Shown here one piece after another: positions 12,079 through 23,378 of a DNA stretch of 64,000 nt. The stretch covers positions 186,001-250,000 of the forward strand of contig JAYJMM010000071.1 of the NCBI GenBank assembly GCA_037349105.1. Reading direction: 5' to 3'. The position numbers were made by a program, and so were the translations under genes. Every line of letters begins with the position of its first letter. Within the stretch, counting starts at the first letter, position 1. Origin of the DNA: Limnomonas spitsbergensis. Taxonomy: Eukaryota > Chlorophyta > Chlorophyceae > Chlamydomonadales. Under the pieces are notes generated by a model, which worked only from the letters and a program-made list of their open reading frames with translations, was not told where the DNA came from and did not search any database.

Positions 12079-12333
12079 TACCGTAAACCGTCTTTGACTC
12101 CGCGCACAAATTAAATAATTATAGGGGTGCGCGGACATGGTGCGCGATAATATTAATTCAAAAAAGTCCGCTGCGCGGAGCGTCAGTCAGGTGCCCAAAA
12201 AACTATTTTGGGGGTGCGCGGTATGAATTTAAAACATTACTTTTTACAAAAATCGTGCGCTAGCGCGCGACTGTTTGATTCGACATCCGTTTAGTCATCC
12301 TTGTCAAGTCTGCTAAAATAGCCATGTACAGCA
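12079..12333 (-). mobile_element. One end of a TACCGTA-family TIR element
   Basis: It begins TACCGTAAACCGTCTTTGACTCCGCGC and continues through GCGGAGCGTCAGTCAGG and the GTGCGCTAGCGCGCGACTG palindrome, matching 2,984-3,220. It ends after ATCCTTGTCAAG, where homology gives way to the LTR-element fragment. The opposite inverted end is missing, so this is a truncated copy. Confidence 0.65.
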
Positions 12334-12535
12334 TGCGGCCTAAACGGTTCTGTCACGTATACGGTAATATACTGTGACAGCTGTCGCACCATAAAGCAGT
12401 AAACGTGCCAATATGGTAAATACCGTGAACTCCGGTAAAGGCGCCTTAGAGAAGTGTCCTTCTACTCATAAACACGGTACATTACCGTACACACAGACTC
12501 CTTGTACTTCAGACAAGAGCTGTTGTTACGGCGGT
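12334..12535 (-). mobile_element. Fragment of the LTR retrotransposon spanning leader and LTR
   Basis: Bases 12,334-12,379 match the end of the conserved leader (TGCGGCCTAAACGG, then GTATACGGTAATATACTGTGACA). GC follows, then an LTR start from 12,382 (TGTCGCACCATAAAGCAG). LTR similarity fades near 12,535. The junction GACA-GC-TGTC is identical to 52,094-52,103, showing that the leader/LTR boundary is conserved. It is a broken, non-coding remnant of the family that is complete at the right of the window. Confidence 0.7.
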
Positions 12536-13714
12536 AGGTGTGTGGTTTCCTGAATGCCAGTACATACCAGTACATAAATACGGTCTTGTCTGTCCAGAAA
12601 TATAAAATTCCATTCACAAATTAGATACAGACGGCAGGCATTGCGCTCACTCTCTGGTCCAGTCCCTATATAGTAAGCCCCCCCCCCCCACATTTTGGTA
12701 CCATCACGGCAGTTGCCACTACTTCATTCAATCCATGCTGACACACCCCTTGTCTCCTCCTTACTTGTCTCCTGCTTGCCACATGTACGGTACCTACATC
12801 TTCCATCTGCTGCAGGAACGTCGTCTTTTCAGGTCTATAAGATTATAATGCAGGCGATTTCTACTTAGCGACTCTTGCCATTAAGTAAGTAATAAGCGAC
12901 CCGCCTCATGGCGCCCTCACGCACTGGCTACTGGCGAGTATTATCCTCATGTTCCTCGCTCGCCCTCACGCGTTGCCCGTATTATCCTCATGTTCCTCGC
13001 CTTCGAAACAAGGTATCCGATAGGTTGTCAGCCATAGACGATGTATGACCGGCTCACATGCAGTCCTGTCCTCTAGATTACGAACACTGTCGTCAGTAGC
13101 CCAAGTGCCTCGCCGTACGAAGGTGTTTTCCAGGCTTTGGCGGAAGATAGAGGTCATAGCGCGTTCAGGGTGGACAGGTGGACTGCGTCCCCGAGGCGCC
13201 CCTGTTGCCCTCCACCGCTGCGTTGCATCGCTGCGTGTGACAAGACCGTTGTGCATCTTGCCCTGGTGTGATTGACGTGCGTCATGTCAGTGTTTGGCTG
13301 TTTGCGTGGCGTCGCATCACACTTTTCGAACATACATGTAATGTTGTTGCTTTCCTTTTTGATCGTTTCTTCATTGTTTGCCTTGCCTACGTTCGGCATC
13401 CTTGTTCCATCCCCGTGTCTATCGTCCCCTGCCTGTCCAGGCGACTGAGCCAGGTCGGATCGGTCCCGGCCCTTGCTTGCTTGTTCCCTCAGGTGCGACC
13501 TTCGGGCTCGTCCTCCTACCTTGTCGTCAGGTCTTCATTGCAGGTGATTCATACTTTTGCGATTGACGTTGCTTGCTGTCGGAAGAAGTGTTCGCTACTA
13601 GCGCGTTAGGTAGGTAGCTTCCTATCTTCGCACGAATGACTGGCTGATGCAAGCCAGCCCATGCCTCCATACTTTGCCGAATGCAGGAGAACTGCATCAG
13701 CTCAGCCAGCTAAC

Positions 13715-16700
13715 TGAGTGCCTAGCTAACTTGCACGCAAAATGGGTCAACCCAAGAAAATCGTACTGTCAAGTGGTACACAGTTCACCAACATCTTGGG
13801 GTCCTCAAATAATGGAGTTCGAAATGCCAAGAAGCACTGGAGCGAATGGAGCGACCGCAGTTGGCCACAAGGCCCGTGTTCGTGTTGTGTCTATGGCTGC
13901 CCACACTCAGCAGGGGATGGAGGCCACGTCAAGGTTGAAGGGTACCCTTGGACCTGGTTCATCGTACCAATGTGTATGGCATGCAACAGGTAGGTAGACT
14001 CCCTCCGGCGTATCATTTTTTTGCAACAAGTAGCCAAGTTGGTGTCGATAGCGTAGTTTATCAAATGTTATGGATTATTACCCGTTTATAACTATTATAA
14101 CCGGTATATGAAATAAAATATGATAAAAAACAACAGGTATAGGTACAAAAGAAAAAAACGAGCTATAAAAAATAATAGTTTGGGGTACACCAGGATTTTT
14201 AGCTGTATTTTCGCTCCCGTTCTCTGTGAGCGAAAGAGTGTCAATCTCCATTTAAAATGAAGTGGCAGTGTAAATTGTTTGAGCCAATCGATGGAGCATA
14301 GGCAAAGGCTATAGAGAGGGCTGCAGTTCACGCTCAAGAGCTTTCCAGTACAGATGAAGCCCAAGTACGCACAGACGGCATCGCCCCGTCCTGTCATTTT
14401 CTTCGTTTCCCAATTCTTCTCATGGCCTCCGATCAATGATAGAGGGCAAATCAAGCCAAGAGATTGTGCGAGGCTCGGGGCACCTCTACTCTTACTCGTT
14501 GAACAACCCTCTGTGCGCTCATCGAGCGAGGCTGACGGCTGTTGCTAGGATGGAACATCATGCGTCCCTACCACCGCAGAAGTAGAAGCAACCTGGTGCT
14601 TACAGCGGTTAAACTAGACTCCATAGCAAACTCGTCTGCGAGGTGATGAAGAAGCAACCAAGTATATATTATGTATATTTCCTGGCTAGTGAACACATTA
14701 TACATTGGAAGTTTGAGAGCATACAAAGCTGCAGGCCGTAAATGCACTTTTCAGTGTGAAACCTAATTTTAGCCCTCAAAACGTTTAATCAACCAAACGA
14801 ACATAGTAAAACAGGTTTGCAACTGCGTTTAATCAATTGTTTGTGGAGGTGTGAGGAGTGGTGCGCGACAGTATAATAATTGACAACTATTTTTGGGGCG
14901 GAGTCAAGTTCGGGCACCAAATATCAATTTCAGCTGCACGTGCGCGGAGTAGGGTTTTTGTTTTGCCTGTGCGACGATTTTGATACATTAGTTTTCAACA
15001 GGGGTGTGCGGACCCTACCCCATTTTACGGTAAATACCAAAAAGTCCAGGTGCAAAAATAGAAAACCAACCTCAAAACCAACCATAGCAAACAATCGTTT
15101 TCAAAAGCAAGTTCCGTTTTTTCAAAAACTAACTAAGGAAAACCAAATCCGCCAAAAACCACCGAAGCTTAAGCCGTGTATAGATAGTGTCGTTAGCTTA
15201 AGTTGTATCTATGTATTGATTGGCGCCAGGTTGTGGCGGCACATGCAACTCAAACCTGTGCAGGACATCTACTTTTAGGTTTTGCATGCGTTGGATGTTA
15301 TAACCCAACGGTAGCGCCCTCTCACCAAGATAGTCACCAGTGCTTGGAGGCTGATTGTCTCTCATCTAACCTATTTTGGTGGTCACGTAGGTCAAGGCAC
15401 ATGGACGAGATGGTGTGTGTTGGAAACACAATGGCAGTTGAAGACACCAAGGTGTCCCCTATGGGACATGTGAGAAGTTGGAAGGAGGACTTCAAAAGGC
15501 GTTTTTTTTGCTTTTAGTGGCAAGGATGCGCGTTGTTCTGTTGTAGCCATTCAGGCATGAGTGACCAGTGCTAATGTGTGCTTGGTCGGAGATATTGGAG
15601 AATTCGGAGATACTTGAGAATGTGTAGCATAGTGTTTGGGTGTGATAATATGGCTGGACACCTTAAGAACAATGTGAAATGATATCCGATTTATTTGCTG
15701 CTCCTTGAAGCTGTTCAAACCGATTATGTACAGTACGGTATAAAAGTGATGTTTTTCGTGAATACCGGACCACCGTTGCTGGGACGCGCTGCGGCCACCA
15801 GTGGGCTGATTCACACCAAATCTGGACCGGCTTCCAGCAGGTGGCCCAACAATTAGGGCTGGCCAGGCCATTTTCTGGCCCACCATCCTAATGTGGCGAC
15901 TCAAAAGGGTTGAGGGTTAAGGTTAGGGATCATGGTTTAGGGTATAATGTGGGTGAAGAACTCGAAACAACCCCTGCATCCGCCTGGAACGGGATTGCCG
16001 TACGAACAGCTGTCGATGCGTCTGGTGTCATAATGCAGCAACTGACTGAGAGAATGCCAAATTGCGGCGGTAGGGTTAACACATTATCAAGCTATATTCA
16101 CTCAGATTGCTAGCAATCGCCTGGGCAAATGGTCATCATAGTGAACATAATTGGTAAACTGACAATGTTTCAGCAGTTTTTAAAACTCAAGCATGAACGC
16201 ACCTTACAACATGCAAGTAAGACTGCCATACCGGTATCCAAACTTGCATCCATTTGTCATAGCACAAGCCAATAATGTAAAAAGCCCTTGATACTTTCGC
16301 AATAAATTGGTTCCATGTCCATGTCCAGCCTCAGCCTCGCCCTTTGGAGACCATCTGTGATCCATGGACTTCTGTACGTAGTGGACTGGCCAGGCCTCTC
16401 TACCAACAAAGCATGAACCCAACACTCCTACCAGAACTTAATTTCTCAATCATTGATTTGGCAACTAACATCAAACCATGCAAAGCTTGTTTTACGTGTA
16501 TCAGTCGCCAGTACCGGTAATCTTGCACGGTATGTATGTAGGTATGACGGTAGGTCAATGACAATACACATCTGGAGTGGGCCCTGCTCGAATGGCTAGG
16601 CCGCGTATGTGAGTGCCCAAATATGTTGATAATATGAATTATATGAATGCATGACAGCACAGCCATCATCAGCTTGGATTACCCAGGTGAGTTCTGTAGC

Positions 16701-17290
16701 GCTCTTACCATTTAGACCAAACGATCCATACTAGTATGTAGTAAATGTCCTCTTATTAGGTTCTTAGGATCGTTACAAGTCCGGCCCAACTACCGATCTT
16801 GCGATCTGCCCCTTGCCAATCAAAAACGGACACTCGACATGCATTGCAAATAATTCACAATCGTGACCTTCGTGGGGCATCATTCAGTATGAAAGCAGAA
16901 GCATGAGGAAGTATGAGTGTGTCGAAGGATTTCGTTCTCCAAGCAGCAGTACATGAGTACAAGTCCCGCGAAGGCCCACATCATTCGCACATGACCCTGG
17001 CACTGGGGCTGAGGACTTTGACAAGGGCGTGAATCGTCGGTATCCCTTTGCAGCAGTCAGGTTTCGATTCTCAAAGTCATGGTAACCCCTGCCTGATAAT
17101 AACGGTACCGTTACTGGAAGGTTCAACATGCAAAGAATCCGCAAGGTTCATAAACGGAACCCAGATCAACACAGGCCGAGTGAGGGTGGAATTATCGATT
17201 TCAGTTAGGCGCCCACGCGGCCGAGCCTTTTTAAGCTGGGCCCAGAGGTGTAACGTCATTGACTTGTGTCTTCAGGACAAAGCAGTCAGA
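13715..17290 (-). repeat. Right arm of the large inverted duplication
   Basis: This arm is the reverse complement of the left-arm blocks listed for 1-11,190. It is about one third as long because it lacks the left-arm insertions. It therefore supplies empty sites for the TIR elements, the LINE fragment, the minisatellite block and the 1-kb dispersed element. The match is followed to about 17,290 (GACAAAGCAGTCAGAGGTA), which corresponds to base 1, so the true outer boundary is not visible. No protein-coding gene is recognised in it. A degenerate telomere-like stretch (GGGTTGAGGGTTAAGG) lies at about 15,906. Confidence 0.85.
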
Positions 17291-18225
17291 GGTACCGGTG
17301 GTCAGATAGTGGCTGCCCTCAAGTCATCGTAGCAAAGATAGCAAGAAGGCCCCACGCAAGCCGGCAAGCGTAAGCAATCTTGCATATTGTCCAAGACACA
17401 ATCTGCTCTCGGCCAGGTAACCCCTCTCACCTTATTAGCAGACACAGTGGCAAGCCCACCAGGACAGCTGATCGGCTCTACTGGCCCATCTGCTTCTGGT
17501 TTGCCCGCAGCACTGCTCCCGGGCTAGGGTAGGGACGCTGCTGAAACAACGGGCCGCCCGCTGTTGTGTCAGCCGCCCTCGGCTGCGCGCCCTCCAGCCC
17601 AGCTCCCCACCCGCCCTTGGGGGCGTCCGAGTAAGCAGCGGGGTCCTGGACAAGCAACAACAGATGAGTGAGTCAGGGCAAGTGAGTACTCGACCCTTCA
17701 GGGATCTTGGACAAGCAACATGAGATGAGCTAGTCAGGGCACTTCAATCTGGGCAAAGCAGCCTGGGCAAGGAATGACATGTCATGATATCAATGTCCCA
17801 GTGGTTTGGGCAATGGAGCCTAGACAAGGAAGGGCAATGGAGCCTAGACAAGGAAGGGCAATGGAGCCTAGACAAGGAAGGGCAATAGAGCCTAGACAAG
17901 GAAGGGCAATGGAGCCTAGATAAGGAAGGACGTATGCCACTAGCTAGGGTGCAGCTCCTTTGGACTGAGTTCAAGGGTTCGCAAACAAATACAGATTTTT
18001 GTTCTTAAGGCTTCAACATCGACCTTCGATGCGTGCCCTGTTTCCGACTTCTCAAATCTACATGGTGAACATGGCATTGTTTGGTTGAGGTGGCTTCAGG
18101 TACACTTCACTACATCAGCCACAACACATAGTGCACCCGTCAGCCTCCGGGAGGTGATATGGTGCGCTCTAAAATAAACACACAGCGTGACCCGAGGAGC
18201 CCCAAAGGGGCGAGGGGCATCAGGT
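17290..18225. other. No confident gene; short tandem repeat inside
   Basis: Contains the 24-bp tandem array at 17,808-17,927. A GC-rich stretch at 17,430-17,660 has open frames on the minus strand, but nothing recognisable. Confidence 0.4.
17808..17927. repeat. 24-bp tandem repeat, 5 units
   Basis: Five nearly identical consecutive units of GGGCAATGGAGC followed by CTAGACAAGGAA, with one or two substitutions in the fourth and fifth. Degenerate flanking pieces (GGGCAAGGAATG, GGGATCTTGGACAAGCAA) suggest an older, larger array. Confidence 0.85.
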
Positions 18226-18445
18226 TCATCTGGTGAGGGGAAGGTCATGAGGGGCCGGACGCACCATGGGACCCACTTCGTCCCTCTTCTTCTTGCTGAC
18301 CCGGGCCGTGTTGCGCTGCAGCTGCTGCTCGCGGATGCGCTCCGCACGGTTCTTCCGTGCGGCGGGAGTGTCATCATCGTCGTCGCCGCCGCTGGCTGCA
18401 ACCCCCACCGACGGAACTGGCCGGTAGGCCTGGGGGCCCTGCGAC
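18226..18445 (-). CDS. Possible terminal exon or short ORF, acidic then basic, function unknown
   Basis: The minus-strand frame reads RPVPSVGVAASGG, an acidic GGDDDDD run, then a basic helical stretch (ARKNRAERIREQQ, SKKKRDEV), and stops at 18,226. Codon use is GC-rich and residue composition is clearly protein-like, unlike neighbouring random frames. The frame stays open upstream into telomere-like repeats. A GGTCGCAG|GGC sequence at about 18,446-18,453 could be a splice acceptor, making this a 3'-terminal exon. I do not recognise the family. It could instead be a relic of a mobile-element ORF. Confidence 0.3.
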
Positions 18446-18447
18446 CA

Positions 18448-18504
18448 GGGTTGAGGGTTGAGGGTTGAGGGTTCAAGTTTCAGGTTTCAGGGTTCAGGGT
18501 TCAC
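18448..18504 (+). repeat. Interstitial telomere-like repeat
   Basis: Three to four copies of GGGTTGA followed by degenerate GGTTTCAGGGTTCAGGG. Similar degenerate patches occur at about 15,906, 33,643, 34,984 and 44,370. None is long or pure enough to be a chromosome end. Confidence 0.6.
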
Positions 18505-19003
18505 ACAGCATGGATGCGGATATATTCAAATGTCGTTATTACCGTAATGTGATGGAAGCAAAAAATCCAGTGTCAACAAAAATCTTCTGAAAAAATGTCT
18601 GTAAGGGGAACCGAATCACAACGATCGGTACACGCGCTAGAAAGAAAGAAAGAAAACTACGCCCCGTGGGGGGCGTGAGAGTTAAGGAAACAGCGCAGCC
18701 TGGGCCGAAGCCACATCCGCGCCGTTACCGTGAGAAAAAGAAGACACATCATAATTGATTACAGCGGCTTGCGGTTCTGATTAATCTTCCCACCGATTTT
18801 AGCAGGTCCAGTGGGGCAGTATTCAATTCTTCGCCTGGTCTGCACGATGCTATGTAGGTATTTAATAGCTTGCACATGCATTTTCTGTGCACATTTTTCG
18901 CATGGTAGGTGGACAAGCCCAATTGTTGCATTCTCTGAAGGGTGTGCTCGAGATAGACTGTGCCTGACGTCCCGATTAAGACGGGGACAAGCTTGATATT
19001 GCA

Positions 19004-19900
19004 TTACCTATATCCACTTTGCATGAGTTTCTCAATGAGGAGGGCATGCTGGTTTTTGCAAGCTACAAGCTGGGTTTCTGGTAGGGTATCTCTGGAGTAT
19101 TTGAACTCAATGACATAAATGGTGGTGTCTGCTTTGTTAGCTTTGTGTTGGACAAGCATGATGTCGGGTTGCAGCTTCTTTTTCTCCCCAGGCTCCGTAT
19201 TGAGCCCTAGTAACATGTCTTTCGGGACCCTGTTGCACGACATTACAGGTGCGCCTGCCTTTTCACATTTGTGTGCTGATCCAAGGTCAGCCATTACGAG
19301 GTCTCCCCCCATGCTGCCCTTCGAAATGGCCCTTAGCAATATCCGTCCAGTGTGGTGGTGCCGTTCAGTGTACATTTTCCCCATTTCCGGGTGTTGGCAT
19401 CCCCCGGTGATATGTCCAGCACTATCCGGATGTCCACACAGAGGGCACTTGTCTGTGTTGCTTTTGCCGTACCTGTGCGCCAGCTTGTTATTCCATAGAC
19501 AGCCATGCCTCCACTTCAGCGTGTTCTTCCGTTCGGATTGAGTGATGGCAGGATGATACATGAAGCTGTTGCTGATTCCACCATCAGCTTTGGCCTTTAT
19601 CTTTTGCCAGCCCTGGAAGTACACGCCAGTCGTGTCGGACTGCCCCAGTCTGCGTCTATCATGCATGTGAGTGTGGAGTGCCCCCCTTAGGTTTTCAAGG
19701 CTCTGGGGCATTGTATCAGTGGTGTCCTCGATAGACTCGCTGGGCCTGCTGAACAGCCAGTAACTGTTTTGATACGAGGGTTCGGGGGAAACATTCACCT
19801 TCATGTCACACTTTCCTTCGAGCGTTGCTGCTTTCTTTGCGACTGCGTCCACTGTTTCGTTGCCGATATCCCCATTATGTGCCTTTACTTTATAGAACTC
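19004..19900 (-). pseudogene. LINE C-terminus: end of RNase H, CCHC knuckle, restriction-like endonuclease
   Basis: The frame opens with KAHNGDIGNETVDAVAKKAA, the conserved end of an RNase H domain. It continues to a CX2CX7HX4C knuckle (CPLCGHPDSAGHITGGC, about 19,390-19,440), the spacing typical of R2-type elements. Then comes QPDIMLV (about 19,160) and, 16 residues on, YVIEFKYSRD, which fits the PD...(D/E)XK catalytic pattern of restriction-like endonucleases that nick the target for TPRT. It ends at 19,004 after LIEKLMQSGYR. A frameshift and stop separate it from the preceding 1,100-codon ORF, so RNase H is split. Function is inferred from motif order; the copy is not expected to be active. 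Confidence 0.72.
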
Positions 19901-19923
19901 ACATTTTCACGCGTCAGTTCGCG

Positions 19924-22900
19924 TTACCTCTTCGCGATGTCTTCAAGCATGTCCCTATGTTTGTGATAGAGCAGCCTATCCGGGAATCTGATAGCCGTTC
20001 GGACTTGGTATAATGCTGTGGCGCTGTCGACCGCAATTTTATGCTGCTGCTTTTCCAAGGCTACGGAGATCCCTGCGAGCTCGGCCCTTGTGATCGTGTT
20101 CGTTGGTCCTTTTCCTGCTGGGTCGATCGTGAAGTTTCTCTGGCCTTCTGCCGCATCTGGTATAAAGAGGCCGGCGCCAGTCTTCTGAATTTTTCCTGTG
20201 GGGAGGGTGACGTCGATGCAGCTGCCGTCTGTGTAGGCAATCTTCCTCCAGTCGTGCCTCAGTTGGCTGTTATCACAGCCGAAGTCGCGAGAGATGCCCT
20301 GTGTTGTCATGACTGCTTCTGCCCAGTGTGGGAGGATCTCATCCGAGGGCATTTCGTGGAAGGAGCGGGGTGCTTTAAAATGGGTCCCGTCTGCTTGCTC
20401 GGTTGGGTCAGCTCTTGCATGGGCCCAGCATGTTCCGAGGTCCTGAGGGATGGTGTTGTTTTCTCTGTGGCTTGTTAGTCGGGGTTGATGTTTTGCCGCC
20501 TTGTCTGAGGTATGTGAGGCTTCAAGCGCTATCTTCAGGTCCTCTGACAGTCGTTGTGCCATGTAGGGATCCCATGTTGTGGCACACTTTGGATTTGGGG
20601 ATCTGGCCGAGGAGTTCCACACAAGGATGATGTCCATGCTGCACTTCCCTTTAGGCTGGGGTGTTGCTCCTTGCGTCCATTGCTCGTCTTGTGATAGGGG
20701 GAAGGGTGAGCCAGAGGTGCTGGCAATGTGCGTGCAGTATTGCGGATATTTGTCAAGCCATTTCTGAAATGCTGGTTTTCCTGGTGACCGCAATGTCCTC
20801 GGCAGGAACATGACGGTGGCTGTTGGGGAATCTGCATGGTGGGCAGACCAGAGGGCCCAGCGTACAGCTTTGTCTAGTGATGGATCGTCGTGGTCGGGGA
20901 ATGCATGTGAGTAACCGGTCCACTTGTGTTTGTATGCATCAATTTGTGCCCCGAAGGCTTGGTCTCTTTGGTGCATGCTCCAGTACCTGGTTCTATGGCC
21001 TCTTACATTTAGTGGACTTGCAAATCTTTCCTTGTCTGTATTAAAATATGAGTCTATCACTGAGCGGAGGGGGTCCGGTATGCTCCATTGGTCATGTTGT
21101 TGTTTGGTCTGGGCCTTTGTCCCTTGCTTGTATCTAATGATCAAGTATATTATCTCCTCCTCAAATGAGGAGGGAGGGGGGGTTATGTTTTTATGCATGT
21201 CCATGCGCTCTGCTTTGTCATATAACTGTCTTAGGGTTATCAGTCTGTCTAGGGCGATCGTGCCTACGCATTTGCCATTGCCTTTATAGACACATGCCAT
21301 GTCGGTCTCACGCGTCTGCGTTACGCTTTCCTTGTCCCATACCTCTATCTTACTTATCTCTATTTTGCATTCTCCTGTCGGGTGGATGTCAAGCTGTGGG
21401 TTAATGGGTTCCATTTCAAAACTCACTAGACCTCTGACGGGGTCTCCCATTGAAGTAATCCATGGGTCTGCTTGTGTATCATGAAATCCTTGCCTCGCGA
21501 GGTTTGGCATGTGAGCATCCAGAGCAGCCGTGCATATTCTTGATGGGGGCTGGTCTTGTTTCTCTTTTTTCCATTGCCGTAAGAGCTCAGCTATGTTTTT
21601 ATTCGCACTTTGTGTGTCTTCGGGTTCCCAGCTGGGGTTCCAGTGGACCTCCACTAGGGTATCAGTGAGATCTGTGTCGTGGCTTGAGTTAGCAGTACAT
21701 GCTGGACAGTGCCAGGATTCTGAGTCTGGCCTCCAGCCCCTGGTTTGACCTATGCATTGCACGTGGTAGTATTTGTTGCATTCGTCGCAAACTATGACGT
21801 CATCTTGGCAGTTGGATTCAGAGTCATATTCAAGACTGTTAGGGCTCCAGCACACTTCACATGCCGCAATCGAAGCCCATTCGTGTGGGGGTAGGTCAAG
21901 CCCGTGGGTGAGGTCCTTTCTTGAACGTACGGTGGTGCTTGCAGTTGTGTACCCCGCAAGTTGGTGGTAGTGGAGAGCCCATTCTTCTATTATGCTTGGG
22001 AGCCAAGCTACCTGATACTGGATTTGAGTGATTATTTCTTTTTTAATATCATCTTTCCTATTCTTCTTAGTGACCATGCGCCATCCAGTTATGCCTGCCA
22101 CCTGGTGGGTGTGCTCGTACATGTGTTGGACTACAGTGGCAGCCCTGTCACCCTCCGTACGTCGGCGAGGTGCATTATTAAAGATGAGATCTGCCTGCTC
22201 CTGTTTGTACGCGTGATTTTGGCACTTGCATGTACCCGTGGCGTGTGTGTGAGCAACGGTTGGCGCTTGGGTGTCTTTTCGGAGCAGGCTCTTGCGAGGC
22301 GAGGCATGTTCCCGCTGTCTTTTTCTGGCCTTGTCTCTGTGGAGTGTGGGGTCTTTATGCGTTGGCTTGCTTTTTGTGCGTATTTTTTCGGCGTTGACGG
22401 CTTCTGTAGTTGCAATTGCTGTCTGGTTGGGTGTTGGTTGCTGCCCTGTTTCTTTGAGGGCTGTTTGCCTCGCAAGGAACTCAGTTATCAGTCTTTGGTC
22501 GGGGTGCTTGACGGCTGGGAATGGTATCATCGTGGGTTGGGAGTGTGTTGCTAGGGCAGTGATGTGCATATTTTCTGGGTGGATTTTCCGTAGTGGCTTG
22601 TCCAAAATTAGAGAATTGTTTCTCTTTCTTAGCAGGGCCAGTACGTCGTTGTTGTGTCCTGGGCCCTCATGCAGGAGAGATGAGAGGCGGTTGAGTGCTG
22701 CAATGTGCTTGGCTTTCACATGTCTGCCATAGAGGAGTTTGAGGCTGCGTCCGCTGATCACATGTGTGCCTCCTGGCTCGATAAGCTCTGTGAGTAGTTC
22801 GATTCCGAGTTTGAACAGTGGTTGGAGGAATGCACATGGGACTTGCCATGCGTGTGTTGGGTTGAGGGGATTAAGCTTTTTGAGGGCTTGGACTATTTCA

Positions 22901-23378
22901 GGAGATTGCGTGAATTGTACCATGTTGTCTTTCATGATCAGTAGGTCGTTGTCGATGATATGTGAGAGCTGACGCGCCCGTAGGCAATATTTAGATTGTT
23001 GTGAGTCTTTCAGACCTATGTAGCAGCCCCCGAGGAGTTGCAGTTGTTTGTCCAGCAGTGCTTTGGTGACTGTGCCCATGCGGCCTTTGTCCCGCAAGGA
23101 TTCAATAAGGAGGGATGCATTTTTCCTGGCATACATGGTTGCCAGAGATTCACAGCCCAGTCCAAAAGAAGCGACATCTTCTTGAACTGTGGCGGTTCCT
23201 ACACTCCTTGGTAAGCCGTTTGCTTTCTTCACTGCCATGCTAAGAATGCTGTCGAGGATTTTGAGGTCTGTCCCAGTGCACGGGGTTATGCCAAACGTGT
23301 TGGTGATTGCTGGCTTGATTGTATTGTTTATTATATTCTGGATCTGCCTGGGTGTTGCATGAGAGGCTTGTAGCTCCT
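19924..23378 (-). pseudogene. LINE ORF middle: RT thumb/linker, PHD finger and RNase H
   Basis: A long open frame, 1,104 codons from the first Met at 23,238 and extending in frame upstream to about 23,380. The first 200 residues look like an RT thumb or connection. A basic, low-complexity linker follows. At residues about 460-515 is a C4HC3 PHD finger: CEVC, then CDEC, H in YYHVQC, and CPAC. PHD fingers usually read histone H3 tails. Residues about 998-1,104 start an RNase H fold (AYTDGSC, TRAELAGI, with the first Asp and the Glu visible). A TAA at 19,924, and a frameshift soon after, cut the domain before its HNG...NE motif. The ORF is long for a dead element, suggesting fairly recent decay. 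Confidence 0.72.

Larger units (their letters stand above)
11190..13715. other. Spacer between the arms of the inverted duplication
   Basis: Homology between the arms stops near 11,190 and resumes near 13,715. The spacer contains a strong hairpin at 11,216-11,252, half of a TIR element (12,079-12,333) and a fragment of the LTR retrotransposon (12,334-12,535). The remainder, including 12,540-13,715, has only short ORFs without recognisable features and a poly-C run near 12,669-12,690. No gene is assigned. Confidence 0.6.

Noticed and set aside
18448..18504. True telomere or chromosome end
   Set aside because: The repeats are few and degenerate and are flanked on both sides by other sequence. 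Other such patches are also internal.
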